Shown piece after piece: positions 10,353 through 23,935 of a DNA stretch of 64,000 nucleotides. A model generated the notes under the pieces. That model saw only the letters and a program-made list of their open reading frames with translations. It searched no databases and was not told the DNA's origin. Within the stretch, counting starts at the first letter, position 1, and every line of letters begins with the position of its first letter. The DNA lies in contig CM070501.1 in the NCBI GenBank assembly GCA_036346375.1, positions 58,569,326-58,633,325 of the forward strand, given 5' to 3'. The translations under genes were made by a program, and so were the position numbers. Origin of the DNA: Guadua angustifolia. Lineage: Eukaryota > Streptophyta > Magnoliopsida > Poales > Poaceae.

Positions 10353-13300
10353 TCACGAAGTACGGAAGCCAAGATCATTCAATTGCTGAGGATCCACGGG
10401 GGATGGCGCTTTGGTGAGCGAACATTGAGCAGTCGTGGTCTTTGGGAAAGCTATCACATCCCTGATCGAAGTTTCACCAGCCAAAAGCATCACCAACCGA
10501 TCCAACCCATAGGCAATGCCTCCTGCCATAAGATAATGGTTAAGGTCACATTTTTGTTCAATATTCTAGAAGTAAAAGCAAAAGAAAACAAAACAAGAAT
10601 ACCATACACGACAACACACAATATATGTTAAGTCAAAACTACTGAACATGAGCATTAGCCTTTATTCAAGCACCTTAGAAATTAGAATCAAGAAATTGGG
10701 TAATGGTATGTATGTAGCAGGAAACAAGTAGAATTGCTCCAAAGGACAGTTCTAATTACAGGCATATAGGATAATGAAACATAGAAGCAGCTCCAAAAAG
10801 GAGTGTCTATCAGAGACAGTTCTGCAAGCTTAGCAAAAATATATAACTGATTAAGTGAAGCACACGATACATGGAGTTTCATGTGGCTGAACATAGCATA
10901 CCATGTGGAGGAGCACCCATCTCGAAACACTCCAAAAGATAGCCAAATTTTTCCTCTGCCTGCATTTTAAATTTTAAAAATGAAGTTTACCAATAAAAAG
11001 ATGTGCAGAACTAAATACAGCAAGGCCTCCAGACTTATAATCTTTAACAGAATGCGGATAAAATATGGTATTTTATGGAAAATGGCCAGTTAACATACCA
11101 TAATGCCCTATGATGCTGTCATTTCTATAATTTTCGTCATTTAATAACCTTATAAAAACATTTGTAACTGTCTAACAATACATTCCACAGCTTGAAAATG
11201 ACGATATTGTTTAAGGAACAGTTTTGAACTCCAAGGGTGCAATAAGTTGATACCAGGTCATTGAGGCATAGAATATTGAGGTGACAAATTGCCAGACAAG
11301 TACAATATCAAGTTATCGACAGGCTCGATGTGTCTTAACAGTAGTATGTGGTCATTCTAAAAGCACAAGGGGAACATGCCATTATCATTTCTCATGAAAA
11401 ATAGAACATTTCTCCTGAACATTAAGAAACCTTTAAATTGATAAGCAATCGATGGTTTCATCGGTGACAGTATGCACCTCCACAGGAAGGAAAGGAAATG
11501 GACCACTACATACATCTTAGAACATATAAACATGACATTGCTTCTTCAGAATAATATCCTGTCATGCTCTGAATGAGCAAAAGTATGCAAAATCTAGCAA
11601 TCTAAGACAAACATTTGTCTCAACAAAAAAAATTGATTATTACTTTTCAATTATACTATCAGCCTATGCGACAGATTGAAGACTACAAGAAGTAAACTCA
11701 TTATTGTAATGAGAGTACTATTAAATCATTTGATAAGTCGACAACTAAAACAATACCTGCTCAGGTGAGATGCCAATGATCTCGAAAATCCTTTGTTGTA
11801 CATCACTTTTGTAGATTCTCAAACTGCCTCCTCCAATCTATTAATAACAGGACAGAACATAAGATGGACGGTACGATTTTCAACTGTGTTTACATCATTA
11901 ACACCATTGCTAATTGCACAGATTGCAGTAACACACACAGGTATATGTAGATAAACTTATTATCGATGTATCAGATCAACATTTGCACACCTTGTTTCTT
12001 TAGTCATTATATAATAAAAGGACATCAACTCAAGCAACCAGGTTAATGGAATTAATTTTAGCGTCCAAACCTGGCAGGGTCAATGTGGTAAGAGTATTTA
12101 GCATCTGAAATTCTGAACCATATGCCAATACAAATACAATGCTAAGTAAGAAACAAATATGGATAGTGTTTATACCAAGGGATGCAATATTATCCTAATC
12201 TGCATAAAACTACTAAATGATTTATTGAATATTGATGTATATCAGTATATCCCATGTATTGTTCTGCTGCCCGATGTATGGATACAGTGCGCAAGCATTA
12301 TGGATCCTCACCCAAGACATGATTAAGATTCTTGTTTCAACATTATATAAAATTATGTCTAAATGAACGTTACAGTTGTATCTTTAGTTTAAAAATGAAG
12401 GTTATTCAATTAGATACAATAATGACACTTCTGGAGTATTAGGCTTAACTCTATTTTGCAAAAGGAAATGTGTAAAAGAACATGTCACATGTTATTAAGT
12501 CATTGACTAATCCACGATCAGCCATCCAGTCGGTACATGAAGGATGACTAGGGTGCTCAACTCGACTAGAAAGTCTAGTCAAGCGGCTGGACGACTAATC
12601 GTGCTTGGCTAGCCGTGCAACTTGACAACCCACATTCAGATGGAGAGGTGAGATATATATACCAATTAGATTGGAGTGGCTGAACCCTAGCCCTAGACGT
12701 CTCCAGTCTAGATCGAGCACCACCTCCACCCGTCCGCCACCACCTCTACCCCTCCAGTCAAGATCGAGCAATGTCTGTGCCCATCTGCCGCCTCCAGTCA
12801 GTGCTCCGCGCTCCTCCCCTCCTCTCCTTCCCCCCTGTTCTGGTCCGGTATACTCCCTGTCCTCCTTCCTCACATGCTCTGCTCCACTCCCCTCTCCTCT
12901 CCTTCCTCCCTTGCTTTGCTACGCTCTACTCTGTTTTGCTTTACTTCACTGGTCTGCTCTGCTATCTTGTAGTAGTATGTTGACCGTTGACAAGTAATGC
13001 AGCAGTAGTACTAATAATATAGCAGTAGGCAGCAGTGTAGCACTATAGTAATGTAGTAGTAATAGTACAATAATGCACTAGCAAGTAGCAATTAGCCAAG
13101 TAATATACGTATTACTAGTAATGCACTAGCAAGTTTATGCAAGTATCAGTGATGTTGCTAGCAGGTTTAGTGACCGGCCCATAGGTCCCCATATCACTTA
13201 TGCTCAGCATTCAAAGTCAAAAGTTGCAGGTAATGTTGATGAGCTAGATAATGAGAATGAAGATGATGCTGGAAATGATCAAGATTATGCGGTTGATGAT

Positions 13301-16300
13301 GATGTAGAATTGGATGATGATGAGACTCCACCGTCTATTCCTCATGAGGGTGGAGCAAGTTGTCAAGAGGATGAATTTGAATTGGATGATGAGTTGATGA
13401 CTTGGATGGCTGATTCGAAACATAAATGCCTTGTTACTTTTGCTACTTTCAGACTTAGAATTTATCTATCAATTATCGTTGTCGTTCAGAACTTGTTTCT
13501 TATTATGTTATGCACTTATGCTATTACCAAATGACTGGCTGGCTAGTGGCTGCCAAGTGCCTTATTTATCTATTGTCTTCAATTTTAATATTTTTCTTGC
13601 TGTGAAGTGTGAATGTGATGTTGTCATGTAACTCGTGTTATTTTACTTGCTGGCCCATTATTCTACTCTTTAACTTACAGGGTGTTGCTTCTAAATTTCA
13701 ATGGAAGCCATTCATCAAGAAAGATATGTTGGGATCAAAACAAGTCATCAACTCATCATCATACTTATGTTGTTCTTCTCTTCATTTCATGCTTTACAAT
13801 ATGTATATGTGTTTAATTGTTGCTACAACTTAGTATATGACATGCCTAGGGACTAGTCTAGACTCTAGAGTAGTCACTACTAGTCGACCAAGCCGACAAG
13901 TCGCCTCGCACAACTCGACTCGACTTTACGACTTAGGCCCTGTTTGGTAAAGCTCCGATCCCACTTCACATCAATCCTGAAACTTGTAAGCTAAAATAAA
14001 GTGAATTAAGTTTTATATTTTTAGCCTAAAATGTAAATAAGATGACCCATCTAAACACTATTAATATACCTACAGCTCCAGCTCCACGGATTTGGTGAAG
14101 CTAAAAATAGCTGGAGCTGTACCAAACACAGCCTTAATAACTTTGCACGTGAGTCCTTGGTCCTTTTTTTGAATTATGTGCTGGAAAACAACACTTGCAT
14201 CTGTGCAAAGGTGTGGTTTTCATAAATAGGCTTGAACTTTTAGAATGTATTATAAGATTTCAACAGATTAAATGGCAAATCAAGTTAAAGTCAAGTAGAC
14301 ACTCGAGAAAATCAGGAAGTACCTCCACCCCATTGTAAATCATGTCATAAGCCAAGGCACGAGCTGACTGTAGATCATTCATATCTTCAGGATTTGGTGC
14401 AGTGAAAGGATGGTGTAGGGCCTGTGTTCATAAAGGAGATACTCAGAATACACAAAATAAGATGAGACAACCTTCCTTTTAGCTTAATGTGAATTCTCAG
14501 TTTATTCAGAATCTCCATTTCAACAATTTTGGCACAGTTGCATAACTTCCCTTTATATTCAAGATAACAATGGCCATTTGCTGTATTAGTATTAGCCACT
14601 AATCCATGATATTGTTGTACCAATGCACATCAAAATGGCATTAGCATGTAATAAAAATATAGATTGTCTGATATTTCCTTCAAATATGTTTCTTAATATA
14701 TATGTCATACCGATTTTGTTTGGATGACATTAACAAATTCTTAAAACTCCATCCAGTAATGGTGGGTGTTTTGGTGATACAACATAGTATCCTATTATAC
14801 CAAGTTAATGGTGTGTTATTGGTAACCCAACAAAACTCTAACATTCAACAAAACAACAGCAGTCTCTCTAAACAACAACCAAAATGACAGTTCTCTGAAA
14901 TAATGTGACACCGATGCAGGCCTAAAGAATATCAAATTTGATTTTGGAAAAGTATGAAAGAATAAACAGTTATAAATCTTCAATAGAAGATTTTTTAAAA
15001 AAAGCTGACCTCATATCTCTGTTCATCACTGTTCCATTCAAACATTGGAAAATCTGTCACCCAAAGAATTGAGTGTGCTGACTGGCATACAGAAAATAAA
15101 AATGCAAATGGAGATGTCAGGTGCGTGAATAAAGCAGAAAAAGAACTGTTATCATAAAATAATAAAAGGCAAAGCACCACAGGGTCTCATCAATATGCCA
15201 TGACATGTACAGAATATATTCACAACATAAGGAAAAAAATTATGTTTCAGTTAGAGAGACTCACTGTGTCTATCACTTCCAGCTTATGTGCAATAAATAA
15301 TCTTAATCTGCCAAGAATTCGGTTAGCTGTTGATTGCTCGCCCAGAGCAAACAGGATAAGATCACCTGCTTTTGCATCTAGAAGTCCCAACAGCTGCTCT
15401 TTCTTTTCAGGTTTCAGACTTGAAACCAGTGGACCAATTCCTTCAAGCTCCCTGTTATAGCACAAAAATAAAACATGAAACAATTGGACAAGCCAGGCAA
15501 CAAATTCTGTCAACCATACAAGGAAAAATCTTTGCTTTTACCATTTTCCATAATTTTGAGGAAAGGCAGGCCCTTGGCTCCAGCTTTGGAAGCTTCAGTG
15601 TAAACAGTTCCTTCTTTAGGTCAGTGTTTGAAAACACTTTGGCGCCACTGGGCACACACAATGCCTTTATTACACCCCCATTTTCTAATGTATCTGCAAA
15701 ACCTTGAAGCTACTCCCCAAAAATACATCACTAACCTGCATTTAACAGAGTAAGAAATGAAGGAGAGAGCTTTGCAAGTAATAAACTAAGAAAGGAGTTC
15801 TTAGCATATGTCTGCATGTATGCTGCACGGCAAAAGAAGCATCGGAATATACATAACATGCCACTAACAAAATATAAAGCAATAACAGTAATAGTACTTG
15901 TTGTGAATTTATAATAGTAGTTAACAAATTAAGTAGTTATCGCAACTACACAGGTCAGGTCATTCTACAGGAAGGTTAGAGGTCCTCACATCATTCAGCT
16001 CCCAATCAAACCGAAGGTCAGGCCTATCTGTCCCATAGCGATTCATTGCCTCCGTATAGGTTAACCTTGGAAAAGGATTTGGCAGCTTGATATTTCCTAC
16101 CACTTGAAATATCTGTGATATAAATGTTCCATCATTCAATCAACCATGAACAGCAGTAGTAGCTCAAGAATGAAAGACATTTCTGAACAGTGAACAAGCT
16201 AGCTAAGAGCTTGACTAATACTAAAGATCTAATGTTCAAGAGCTAAATGACACAATCAGTGAAAAGAGTCACAGTCTGCAAGACGTCTTCAGAATTTAAA

Positions 16301-19300
16301 AGATAAACAGTATGCGTTAAATGTCAACACTATGCGCAGTTGCCTTTTACAATTGGCATTTCACAAACAGATAGGACCGAGAAGGGATGTGTACTCAAAT
16401 ATATTTTGAACAGAAAACAAAAGGTGGAAAAAAGTAAAGGAGGTCAAAACCAAGATACATGTCTCATCAATTCCTCATTCAACTTCAACAAATCATCCAT
16501 TGATGTGAAGGCGATCTCCATATCAAGTTGTGTAAACTCCGGTTGTCTGTCTGCACGCAGATCTTCATCTCGGAAACACCTGTTTTCAAGCAGCTAAGTG
16601 AACCAGACAATCATGCAAAGCAACTTTTCAGAGGAGTGGTTTAATTGGTTCGATAATACCATATGCCAACTGGACATAATGAACATGCCTTTGCTCTGAG
16701 CAATTTATATTAACTATATTCAGATAGAAATAGAAATATAATTCAAGAATTCAGCTAGGAAGTCTACAAAAGGCGATATGAATTATTATTGGTAAGAGGA
16801 AAAGGAAGTCGCATCAGAGAAGATAAAATAACCCATGCAAAGTTTTTAAAAACAAGCGAAAGAACGGTCATATCTAAGAAACAACACCCAGACTTCATGT
16901 TACACACTTACCTTGCTATTTGATAATATTTTTCAAAGCCAGAGACCATCAACATTTGCTTGAACAGCTGTGGGCTTTGAGGGAGAGCATAGAATGTTCC
17001 TGGCTTCAAAAACCATATTGGAGAAAATCAGGGGAACATGTAGTGCTTATTTGGAAAAATTATAAACCTTCATTGCATAGTTATTACACCTACCACTAAC
17101 AAGCATTCACAATATAATTCTGATGCATAATAAGGTTGTACTTTCATAAACATCATTGTTATACTCAAATGGAACACAACTGAATTAAGAATGTAAGAAT
17201 CAAACTGCTGAGCATTGCATCAGGGTATCTGCACACACACAAAAGAGGCACAAGGGATGTCCTAAAATTATTCTCGCTAAAAGCTAACTCAACTCAAAAA
17301 AGTAATTTTCTCGATCAGAAAAATCAATCAGCATCAAAAAGGAAAAAATAAACTAACTGCGTTCATCTACTGAAAGAAAATTGGGCTTAACAGTGGTAAG
17401 AGCATTGATATTGGAAAGTTATTATTACAGTAAAGCACCCAAATATGACATGAGGCATTAGATTAGATCTTTCAAGGTTGCAAAGAATAAGAGGAGCAGA
17501 GAGTCGTGTGTTTTCCAACAGAGGAAACAAACACGATATAAAGTTGTGTGTGAAGAAAAAATAGTACACAGGTTATTCACCTGAACTCTCGATGGTACAA
17601 GATAATCCCTAGCACCTTCTGGTGTAGACTTGGATAGAACTGGAGTCTCAATCTACCTTGGAAAATGTAGTAACCTTAGATCAGACATAACAAAAAAGAA
17701 AAAAGAAATTAAACATTAAGTTAACAGGTGTAGACATTCTAGGCATTGTAAGGGAAGATATACTAGCCATTGTGATGCCTTAAATTCAATTGACTCATTG
17801 TTAAGAAGATATAATAGCATACAGTGCCTGCATGACTGTGATAACCCGGGGGGTTATCAGTTTAATTAAAGGATTAATTAAACATTAAAAGTGAATTAGG
17901 CAAGAAAAACAAAATGTAAGGATTAAAAGAGTGTCGTCAGTCCCGCAGTGAAAGGTATCGCTCATTGAGGTACCTGACCTGTCCGGGGGCCAGACTGGCA
18001 CCTCTCGCTAGACCGGGGCTCATCATTCGGCGTTTAGTAGCTTACCTGGTACGGTTGCGAGTACCGTTAGTAATTTGAGCGAGATATGACCGTAATACCC
18101 TTATAGCCAATAGAGACCTGTAAATATCCCAAGGGCAAGGTTGTCTTTTCCCCAAGAGAGGTAAATAAAGCCAGTTTTTGCCAACCCGAAGCCAGCCATT
18201 TCACTTCTATCTTTGCCTCACAAAACCGAACCCAGCAAGAGCTAGCTTCCAGCCGAAGGAAGCTAAGAGGAGCAAAGAGAGGGGGAATCCAGAAGAAGGA
18301 GCAGGAGGTCCAGAAGCCAGAAGAAGGAGGAGGTCCCGAAGCTGAACCAGCTAGGAGAAGGCCGAGAAATCAGCTTCATCATCCTCAACTCCTTTAGCTA
18401 GCTCCATCAACTGAACCAACCCAGGTGCACCTTAGCAGTAGAGCTAGTAGCACGCGCAGAGGGTGGATCGGGTTGATCCCCATGGTCTCAGTAGTTGGGA
18501 AGCCCTAGAGTAGTATCTATTCTTTCTCAGCAATAGCTCAACCCTCCCCAACGATCATCCTAGACCATGGACTCTTGCCCTCTTCTTTAATCAGTAAAAT
18601 GTGCAAGCAAAATCATCAAGAAAATAAAAAGGGGTAGTAACCCTAGCTTAGCATCTAGAGAGGCAGAGGAAGAGATGAGCTCAGCTGGGTGAAGAGGGGA
18701 GCCAGGGCACTGCAACCGGAGGCGGAGGAGCAGCGCCGGGCCGAGGCCGAGTCGCACCGCAGGGGGGGAGGCATCAGCCGTGCGCCTGGAGAGGAGGCCG
18801 GCCAGGGGAGAGTCGCCTGGAGAGGAAGCCCGGGAGAAGAGCCGGCACCAGGGGAAATCGCCAGGAGGAGAGATGCGCCGGGAGGAGGCGAGGAAGGAGG
18901 AGGCGCCAGAGGAGCAATCGCCAGGGGAGGAGGAGTGGCGCAGGGGAGTAGAGGCGCTGGAGGGAGTAGTCGGCCAGGAGGAGAGGAGGCGCAAAGAAGG
19001 GAGCTCGGTCCAGAGGAAAAGAAAAGGGAGAGGCTGGAAAGAAAAAGAGAAGAGGAGAAAAGAAGAAAAAGAGAAAGGCAGAAAGAGAATAGAGAAAGAA
19101 AAATAGAGGAGAAAAAGAAAGAAGAGAAAAAGATAAGAAAGTAGAAATGTCAAGTTGCGCCGCGGACCGCGTCGATTTTGGAATCGATTGTCGGATCGCG
19201 TAAAAATCAGCAAGTGAACTTATGTATTTTGTGTTAATTAAAACCTGAACGACAGATCACCAAATCGGTTGGACGCCAGAATAAATTATTTGTATTAAAT

Positions 19301-22300
19301 TGCCCTAGTTAATGTGTATGCTTTCAGGATCCGACCTGAGCATCCCAGCCAATCAGATCCAGTACACGGGCAAGGACGATCCTTCCGCTTTTATCCCAGG
19401 CAAGATTTCTATTGATCATATTTCTTAAATGTTTTCTGAATGCTTTTCTACAAGTATCCATACATCACTGCATTGAAAATCTTATATTACAAGTGAAAAC
19501 TTTAAAAAGGGGTTCGGATGAAAAGATGGTTGTGATGAGATGATGAGTTGGTTGTTGAAATCATGGAAATGGTGTTTGGCTCGTCCAACGAATGGAGCGT
19601 GAATGTGCGTATATGTATTTATGGTGGGTAGAGGGCGCCGATGAGAAGGAAAGTGGCCGGTGGGGTCCTCTACGTAGGCTATAATATAAGGTCAACAAAC
19701 TGCACTTGGGCAATGAGCCGTATTCCAGTATCAACCATAGTGAGTGAAATCGGTCAGAAAAGGTTGTCACTATGAAGGTATTATGGTCTCCACATTGGTG
19801 GTTAGGTAGTTATCTAGGAGTGTGAAGCTGGGTATGCCGGGAGTCCCAGTGAAGGACACATAAATCAGCTGCGGTTGATCAGGCGCTATATTTAAAGCCT
19901 AGGGGAGTATCTATGCTGCTGCGGTAGTGTGATACAACTGGTACGCTGGGGGTAGTGGGGAACAGTCGAGGACACCACTACTTATCGGCTACCAAGGTTG
20001 GAGATCTAATGTTGGATTGGTGATAAACGTTCTGTGGCCTCACAGGATGGGGTCGCTATGGCTAAAAATGATACGAACCTGCGCAGGGTTAAAATCTTGA
20101 ATTCAAGCCTGTCTCCTGGATTGGAGGCTACGGAAGCTAAGTCTGCCTCATATACGGGTGTAGTAGCTGTTTTTCATATCTAAAATATCCAACCCTTAAA
20201 GAAAACCAAAAACCTATTTCCTGTAAAAATGAATTTTGAGGGAAGGTAAGAGATGGCTGATCTTGAGAGGAAAATTCATATCTGCATTTGTTATTAATGC
20301 TTGCTGAGTACTTTTGTACTCACTCTTGCTAAATCCCTTTTCTAGAGTTTGGCTCGGTGTTCAAGCGATGGTTGGGCGGGCGAGGTCATGGAGTTCTACC
20401 AGAAGAGTAGGAGGATGAGTAGCCGATATCTACCGGTGTCGATCTTTGGTGGTATAGTATCTATGTGATGCATCCTTTTGTTGTACAGAGATTAGATGTA
20501 TTATCTATGTAATGGACATATAGCCCTGCGTGGCTTGGTTTGAATATATTTTCAATCAGTCTCTAATTATTGTTCTGCTGCAACATTCTGAACACGGTGT
20601 ACTATCTAATAAAACATCGGGTGCGCTCGGTGTTTTGATTAGCTAGTATGCCGAGATTCGTGTGATTATCTCAGAGTAATAACAGTACGACTGTCATTAC
20701 CCTGGGCTAATCGTGCGGGTCGCCACAATGACGCATCTATTTTCACAGATCCACAAAAATTTCATCAAGAAATTGTACTGCTGGTCACAAAATAAGAATC
20801 ATCTTTATGCACAGAGTAGAATAGATTCTAGAAGATGTGTTAAAATAGGTGCTATTAGACAAGTGATTGGAGAATTAGAGCCTGGAGGTACAAGTTGACC
20901 TCTTGGCAGTACATCACAAGAGAAAACATCATCTTCTTTATGTTGCAATTCAACTTAAGAATAGGAGCGTTCGATATAATACATTAAAAAGCGAAAATGA
21001 CAAGCATGTCACAAAATAGGATATGTTGTAAAAACTCAGAACAAAGTCATCAACTAGCAGACAAAACCAGCATACCTCAACAAAATCGTATTCATCCTCC
21101 AAGTAACGACGGATGTGCTTAACAACCTTATGGCGCAACCTCAAGTTTGACTGCATTTGTGGTCGACGCAAGTCCAGCACCCGAAATCTACAATATTTAA
21201 GAAAGGAATAGTAGTCATAAAAAGGCACTTTATTACTTAATATCATGGAACTTGAACAAATTATTAAAAAAATCAAGAATGGTAACCTAAAGCCCTGAAA
21301 GGAGAAAAGATTGAGAACAAGGGAAAGCGCTTTAGGGAAAGAGGAAAATTTATATCTTCAGAAAACAACATTTATATCTGGAACGAAGTCATGGTTAGGA
21401 TCATTACAGCCAAAGAGAATTTAATAACATAATATTGCACCAGGAGTTATGGTCCAGCAATTCAAAGGATGGTTTGACTACAATATGATAGTTTAATAAA
21501 TTGCTACAAGTTAGCATAATCCAAATGATAGCAAAAATTTCCCAATTAAATTGAATCTACCCACCTTCATCACGACATCAATGATGTATCAATCTGATGA
21601 AAAGATATTGAAAGAATTAGACATAGTTAAGTATATATTAGTAACCGAACTGGATGATTACATGACTACAGCAATATCGGTAATCACAAAGTGAATGATG
21701 AATCCCTATTCCATACTCCAAGATATCTCCAATACATACCTTGCAAGGTAATCATACAAATATACAAATGAGCTGACTCCTAATCAAATTTTATGCTCCC
21801 AACAGTTAGTGTCATATATGCCAAAAGAAGTGGTTGACAGTGCCTAAGTTACCTAATCATTACCTTGGCACCTAAAATCTTACACGCAACTTTAGATGCA
21901 GCATTTAATCACATTTCTGCACAACTTTGATGAGTCTAAGCAATCACCAGCTGACTAATTTGTGGAATTCATCGAAATTTTCTTCCAGGAACTTAAAAAT
22001 ATACCAACACAAAAAGATGCAGACACTACAAATTTTGCATGTCTTACCTCAATCTAATTTCTTCCGGAAATTTCTCTTTTACAGTATCAGCAGTTGTGAC
22101 AGGAAAAGGCAATGAACGAGTTACCGAATTCAGCACCATTATACGATCTATGGCAATCTTCAAGTGGAATACGATATTATAGTTAGAAGAGCATGTTGCT
22201 GTTTGGAGGAACACAAAATAAAGATAGAAAAGTTCATGACAATTAAATGGAAAAAATATGTTAACTATGAATAATGTTGCATATGCCACTCCTTATCCCA

Positions 22301-23707
22301 TATATTAGCTCTCCTACATCATCCATGTTCAAAATATATGGCACACAAGAAAAGCAAGCTTTTAAAGAGTGGCATGTTTATACTAGATAGTGTAAAATTC
22401 AAATTCTAGGCGTAACAAGTCACCTTTAGCAACTAGATAGTGTAAAATTCAAATTCTAGCCATGACAAGTCACCTCTAGCTCCTTCCTCCCTAAAAATCA
22501 TAAAAGAAAGTACCACAAAGACCAGTTAACACCTCTATAGCCCCAGTCTTCATCTCTGCATTGATGGCTTCTATAGGGCGCGGCCGCACCACCCCCTCAA
22601 CAGCAACCACTGACTCCACCCTCAGCTTGTTCACTACAGCGTAAACTTCAGGGTATTCAGGCAAAGTTGTCACCTACAACGAAGAGAAAAATAACCAAGA
22701 CAACTCAACAGTCAACAATAATGACAGTAAATATCAACAACTAGGCAGGTTCTCTTGTAAGAATTATCGCTCTACCAGTCACCGCAGAGAAAATTTTCCC
22801 ATAAACCACAAACAAAATGGGAATAACAATTACCAGTAATACATTGCTAACGTGATTTTATGACTATTTTTGGATGAGAAAGTTACTAAATCAGTGTAGC
22901 TACTCCACTAAAACAGTTAGGTAACCATGAGCATCAAACATTTTGCTATGACATCAGAACCAAATAATACTACTCCATTGCCCTTTGGCAACTACAAACA
23001 TTTGCAAAACCCTAAAAAAAAACGGTAGCTAGTGTTAGTGTTACGATTGCCAATCGAGTAGTGCTTCTACAACTTGTCAATGCAACAAATCATTCCAGAT
23101 GACACAAATGGAGCAATGAAAGTGTGAAACCACCAGCTATTACAAAGTACACTCAACATCATTAGCAACTAGATTATATAATCACGTCTACGAGATCGAT
23201 CATACAACACAATGCCTGCGTGTAACAGTTACAATCACAGCTACCACTAGCGTAACTACAATTCTACAACAGCCGCAAACTATCGATCTATCACTGAATT
23301 CACTAACACTAGCAATGACTCACCTGGACCATGCCGGAGCAGTCACGGAGCGAGAGGAAGGTGAGGCCGGCGTGTGTGCGGCGGAGGGCGACCCAGCCGC
23401 AGAGCCGCACGCGGCGCCCTGCGTCGCCTGCGCCGAGATGGCCGCACAGCGCGTCCCGCGGCGGCCACTGCAGCGGCTGCATCCTCTCCAGCTTCGCCTC
23501 CGCCGCGGGCGCCGCCTCCTCCGGAGGGGTCGCCGCATCGGTGGCCGCTAGGGTTCGGAGCGGAGACGGGGAGCATGAGGCGGAGGTGGAGGTGGAGGTG
23601 GAGAGAAGGAGGAGACGGCGCAGGTGCGATGCGGGAGGCCTAGGGTTGAGCGGTTTTAGGCGGGAGAGCAGGGAGAGAGGCGAGGCGCGGAGGAGGGAGG
23701 AAGCCAT
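10353..23707 (-). CDS. aspartyl-tRNA synthetase, organellar, 15 coding exons, frame broken in exons 9-10
   Basis: Class II aspartyl-tRNA synthetase, which charges organellar tRNA(Asp) in plastids and mitochondria. Exons (minus): 23707-23324, 22673-22533, 22157-22048, 21187-21076, 17652-17581, 17003-16912, 16579-16459, 16112-15990, 15735-15542, 15451-15265, 15081-15010, 14421-14323, 11837-11757, 10959-10902, 10522-10353. All have AG/GT borders and phases agree except around exons 9-10. About 672 residues are expected. The N-terminus (MASSLLRASPLSLLSRLK) is a Ser/Arg-rich transit peptide. An OB-fold anticodon-binding domain follows, then the class II core: STPEGARDYLVPSR, motif 2 FRDEDLRADRQPEFTQLD and motif 3 GIAYGLDRLVMLLAG. 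Exon 9 appears to lack two bases and exon 10 one base, giving an early TAG. The gene is either a recent pseudogene or carries sequence errors. The ATG at 23705-23707 is chosen because the transit peptide starts there. Confidence 0.9.
12549..13932. mobile_element. hAT-like non-autonomous remnant (tentative)
   Basis: The left edge TAGGGTGCTCAACTCGACTA and the right part near 13860-13930 both carry many CGACTAG and ACTCGACT sub-terminal motifs, in mixed orientation, as hAT elements often do. Inside is a CT-rich tract (12720-12960) and an acidic open stretch (13230-13430: ELDNENEDDAGNDQDYAVDD and GGASCQEDEFELDDELMTWM) that may derive from a transposase C-terminus. I could not find a matching right terminus or an 8-bp duplication, so class and ends are uncertain. 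Confidence 0.4.
13936..14133. mobile_element. Tourist-like MITE with TTA target duplication
   Basis: A 198-bp element starting GGCCCTGTTTGGTA and ending TACCAAACACAGCC. The terminal inverted repeats pair over about 21 bp with three mismatches. TTA flanks both sides (13933-13935 and 14134-14136), the usual PIF/Harbinger-type target. It sits in AspRS intron 12. Confidence 0.85.
17837..20727 (+). mobile_element. solo LTR (2.9 kb), Ty3/gypsy-like, in AspRS intron 4
   Basis: The element begins TGTGATAACCC and ends GGGTCGCCACA, so it has TG...CA ends in short inverted repeats. It is flanked by an exact 5-bp duplication ATGAC (17832-17836 and 20728-20732). It has no gag or pol and no internal LTR boundary, so it is a solo LTR left by LTR-LTR recombination. 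It contains a GA-rich low-complexity part (18660-19140) that creates long but meaningless ORFs. It lies in the intron opposite to the direction of AspRS transcription. A long non-autonomous DNA element is less likely given the 5-bp target. Confidence 0.85.
22386..22488. repeat. tandem duplication of about 52 bp in AspRS intron 2
   Basis: Two adjacent copies built on ACTAGATAGTGTAAAATTCA and TTCTAGSCRTRACAAGTCAC, differing at a few positions. Confidence 0.8.
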
Positions 23708-23817
23708 CGGGGACGACGGGAAGGAAGCAGAGGACGAGGAGGGAGGGTCATGGGAGGGGGGAGGGATAGGGTTCAGATGGCCATATCCTCGGACGCGAAT
23801 CGTACGAAAATGGCCGT
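23708..23817 (-). promoter_or_regulatory. AspRS 5' leader
   Basis: The frame stays open upstream of the chosen ATG (as far as 23854), but the residues there look like a translated leader: proline/serine-rich, with no transit-peptide pattern. I see no clear TATA box. Immediately upstream lies an LTR fragment (23818-23935), so the promoter of this copy is partly made of retrotransposon sequence. Confidence 0.35.
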
Positions 23818-23935
23818 TCTCTCGAGGAAAATTCATATTTGTATTTATTATCAATGCTTGTCGAATATTTTTGCACTTACTCTTGTTAAATCTCTCTTTT
23901 TTAGAGTTTAACTCCAGTGTTTAAGTAGTTTTCTT
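23818..23935 (+). mobile_element. LTR fragment related to the solo LTR at 17.8-20.7 kb
   Basis: GAGGAAAATTCATATTTGTA and the following TTATCAATGCTTG, CACTTACTCTTGTTAAAT and TAGAGTTTAACTCCAGTGTT closely match 20263-20370 of the solo LTR, in the same plus-strand order, with scattered differences. It is a short diverged piece of the same or a sister family. Confidence 0.7.

Larger units (their letters stand above)
11838..14322. other. large AspRS intron 12 with transposon remnants
   Basis: A 2.5-kb intron, far longer than most of its neighbours, holding the hAT-like remnant (12549-13932) and the Tourist MITE (13936-14133). Apart from these it is AT-rich and shows no exon. Confidence 0.6.

Noticed and set aside
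18689..19144. 151-codon plus-strand ORF and a 208-codon minus-strand ORF over the same place
   Set aside because: They lie in the GA-rich part of the solo LTR; composition explains them and no domain is visible.
17837..20727. considered as a DNA transposon
   Set aside because: TG...CA ends with a 5-bp duplication fit an LTR; no transposase trace.
23331..23924. 197-codon plus-strand ORF
   Set aside because: Antisense to GC-rich AspRS exon 1, which is well supported; composition makes the shadow frame open.
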